This document shows, piece by piece, positions 62,306 to 64,000 of a DNA stretch of 64,000 bases (positions within the stretch are counted from its first letter, which is position 1; each line of letters starts with the position of its first letter). Source of the DNA: Vibrio sp. DW001 (GTDB lineage Bacteria; Pseudomonadota; Gammaproteobacteria; Enterobacterales; Vibrionaceae). Below the pieces are notes generated by a model that was not told where the DNA came from, searched no databases, and was given only the letters and a program-made list of their open reading frames with translations. The translations under genes were made by a program, and so were the position numbers. The stretch covers positions 1,364,001 through 1,428,000 of the forward strand of contig NZ_CP091975.1 in the NCBI RefSeq assembly GCF_029016285.1. The letters are read 5' to 3'.

Positions 62306-63925
62306 CTACTTGACTCTCCTTACTTTGTGAAAGCTCTGAGAACTGAATGGGCTGGAACCAAATCCAGTTAACGATTGGTGATAAGCTAAAAACTGAGCAC
62401 CATGAGCAAGTGGAATGACAGGCATTTCTTCATTCATCATATATTGCGCTTCTTTGTATAAGTTTAGTCTGTATCTCTCTTGATTGGTCTCTTTTGCCAA
62501 ATCTAATAAAAAATCAAAGTCTGGATTACACCACATCGACACATTTAATCCTGATTCCTCTGCACGACACGACAACAGCGGACGTAAGAAATTATCGGGG
62601 TCACCAGTACTGGCGTTCCATCCAGTGAGAATCAAATCAATGTCAGTATGTTCTGCCAGTTCCGTACGGTTAAAGCGGTCACTGGTGAAAAGTTTCAACT
62701 CAATCCCTATGTCAGCATAATTGGCCTGGATCAGCTCTGCTGTTTTTCTCGGGCTCGGATTATATGGGCTTGCTTCTAACGGGACCCACATTGAAAGCTG
62801 AAGACCTTGTAAGTAGCCGGCTTCTCTAAGCAACCCGACCGCGTAATTTTTATCGTATCTTATCTGCATCGCGTCTTTTTGATACGCCCAAGAGCTGGGT
62901 GGTAATAATGAATAAGCTTGTTCACCCGTTCCAAAATAAACAGCATCTAAGATGCTCTTTCGGTTAATAGACAAACTCAACGCCTTTCTTACTCTCGGAT
63001 CACTGAGTGCAGGATGGTCGGTATTAATGGCGATAAACGAGACGTTCATGGATGGCTTGGCCTCTAGTATCAAATCATCATGTTGCTTGATAATAGGGAT
63101 CTGACTAGAAAGCGGCGTATAGAGAACATCACATTCTCTGCGCAATAGCTTCGCAAGAGGGCCTGTTCCACGAGATGATATATCAAATACTACTTGCTCA
63201 AGTTCTGGTTCACCTTGCCAGTACTGTTTGTGCTTTTTAAGTCGAACGAGATCACCGACTTGATACTCGGCCAAATAAAATGGGCCCGTACCGACAGGGA
63301 ATTCATCGATAAGGTTTTTTTCGTCTTTGATCTCTAGTTGCTGCGCATATTCACGGGAAAGAATAACGGAGTGAGTAGTCGATATATTAGACAGAAAGGT
63401 ATTGTCTGCTTTTGTTAAAGTAAATCTTACCGTTAGAGGGTCTATGGCTTCAACACTCTTAACGAGATTACTGAAGCCAATGCTTTCGAACCATGGGTAG
63501 CTTGCATTGCCAACAAAATGAAATGAATGGTTTGGAGCGATTAATCGGTTAAAACTGAACACGACATCAGAGGCGTCTAGGGTTCTTGTCGGGGTGAACC
63601 AATCCGTATGCTGAAATTCGACACTGTCTTTGAGCTTGAACGTATATTCTGTTCCGTCATCGTTGATATGCCAAGAAGAGGCAATGTTGGCCTTCGGCTT
63701 TAGAGTGACAGGATCTAACGTTAATAACGAATCGTAGATTTGTGGGCTTAGCGAGTCAGCGGTAATACCACCTTCAACGAGTTGTGGGTTGAAGGAGTTT
63801 AGTGCGCTATGTCCACAAGAGACAAAACCATGTTTGCGAATTTCGTCGTGATCAATACTGTCGCTACACCCAACCAATAATCCTATACTGAAGAATCCTG
63901 CGGTGAACTTTAAAAATGCTTTCAT
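62306..63925 (-). CDS. sapA: Peptide ABC transporter substrate-binding protein SapA (lipoprotein form)
   Basis: SapA is the family 5 periplasmic binding protein linked to resistance to antimicrobial peptides. The start is set at ATG 63925, giving 539 residues and a clear lipoprotein signal: lipobox LVGC with acylated Cys20. In-frame ATGs at 63982 and 63940 would displace the signal inward. Family segments are GFVSCGHSALNSFNPQ, EFQHTDWFTPTRTLDASDVV, VGTGPFYLAEYQVGD and SFIAINTDHPALSDPRVRKA. E. coli SapA has an ordinary cleavable signal, so membrane anchoring is a difference. First of sapABCDF. Confidence 0.93.
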   Translation of the reverse strand: MKAFLKFTAGFFSIGLLVGCSDSIDHDEIRKHGFVSCGHSALNSFNPQLVEGGITADSLSPQIYDSLLTLDPVTLKPKANIASSWHINDDGTEYTFKLKDSVEFQHTDWFTPTRTLDASDVVFSFNRLIAPNHSFHFVGNASYPWFESIGFSNLVKSVEAIDPLTVRFTLTKADNTFLSNISTTHSVILSREYAQQLEIKDEKNLIDEFPVGTGPFYLAEYQVGDLVRLKKHKQYWQGEPELEQVVFDISSRGTGPLAKLLRRECDVLYTPLSSQIPIIKQHDDLILEAKPSMNVSFIAINTDHPALSDPRVRKALSLSINRKSILDAVYFGTGEQAYSLLPPSSWAYQKDAMQIRYDKNYAVGLLREAGYLQGLQLSMWVPLEASPYNPSPRKTAELIQANYADIGIELKLFTSDRFNRTELAEHTDIDLILTGWNASTGDPDNFLRPLLSCRAEESGLNVSMWCNPDFDFLLDLAKETNQERYRLNLYKEAQYMMNEEMPVIPLAHGAQFLAYHQSLTGFGSSPFSSQSFHKVRRVK

Positions 63926-64000
63926 AGAAAGAGCTATCATTGATTGAGAACGGGCAAACAAAAGATGCCGAAAGATCTGCATAATTTAACACCTTTTCTT

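Overview
The window looks like a chromosomal segment of a Vibrio-type gammaproteobacterium (Vibrionaceae). Signs are the mukFEB condensin (found only in gammaproteobacteria), a tfoY-type gene behind a class I cyclic-di-GMP riboswitch, a monomeric NADP isocitrate dehydrogenase, a DUF3360 membrane protein, and gene neighbourhoods shared with enteric bacteria (rluE/icd, mnmA-hflD-purB, cspD/clpS-clpA/infA-aat, elyC-mukFEB, sapABCDF). There is no prophage, transposase, CRISPR array, tRNA or rRNA that I can see. Most of it is core genome, with a few accessory genes.

Layout. 1-5.4 kb: a DUF3360 membrane protein (cut by the window edge) diverging from a four-gene amino-acid ABC importer. 5.5-11 kb: exonuclease III and two tandem paralogous chemoreceptors of identical length. 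11-16 kb: GNAT acetyltransferase, mnmA-hflD-purB, a small unknown gene and rluE. 16.3-23.8 kb: monomeric icd, cspD, then clpS-clpA, infA and the two N-degron transferases bpt and aat, together a complete bacterial N-degron pathway. 23.9-32.3 kb: aroA, yciN, topA, a lone glgA, an alpha/beta hydrolase, a TVP38/DUF2007 pair. 32.4-34.4 kb: tfoY with its riboswitch, and purR with a possible autoregulatory operator. 34.6-36.2 kb: torD and torR, divergent. 36.3-44 kb: elyC, a decayed remnant of cmoM (smtA), and the overlapping mukFEB operon.

44.3-52 kb: a lipoprotein carrying a full metzincin-type zinc motif, a YajD-type HNH protein, an M3 peptidase, a YeeZ-like dehydrogenase, a TIGR02647 protein, focA, and an orphan FetB-type permease. 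52.2-56.1 kb: torE-torC-torA, the TMAO respiratory system. Its chaperone (torD) and response regulator (torR) lie 17 kb away, but matching TorR-type decamers occur upstream of both torE and torD, so the two loci probably form one regulon. 56.2-58.6 kb: a YccT/UPF0319 protein, manganese pyrophosphatase ppaC and a DUF2750 protein. 58.7-64 kb: the sapABCDF peptide/polyamine ABC transporter, with a lipoprotein form of SapA.

The observations most worth following up are the riboswitch and its downstream inverted repeat, the split tor regulon, the cmoM remnant, the metzincin-type lipoprotein, and a perfect inverted pair of consensus DnaA boxes between focA and fetB.
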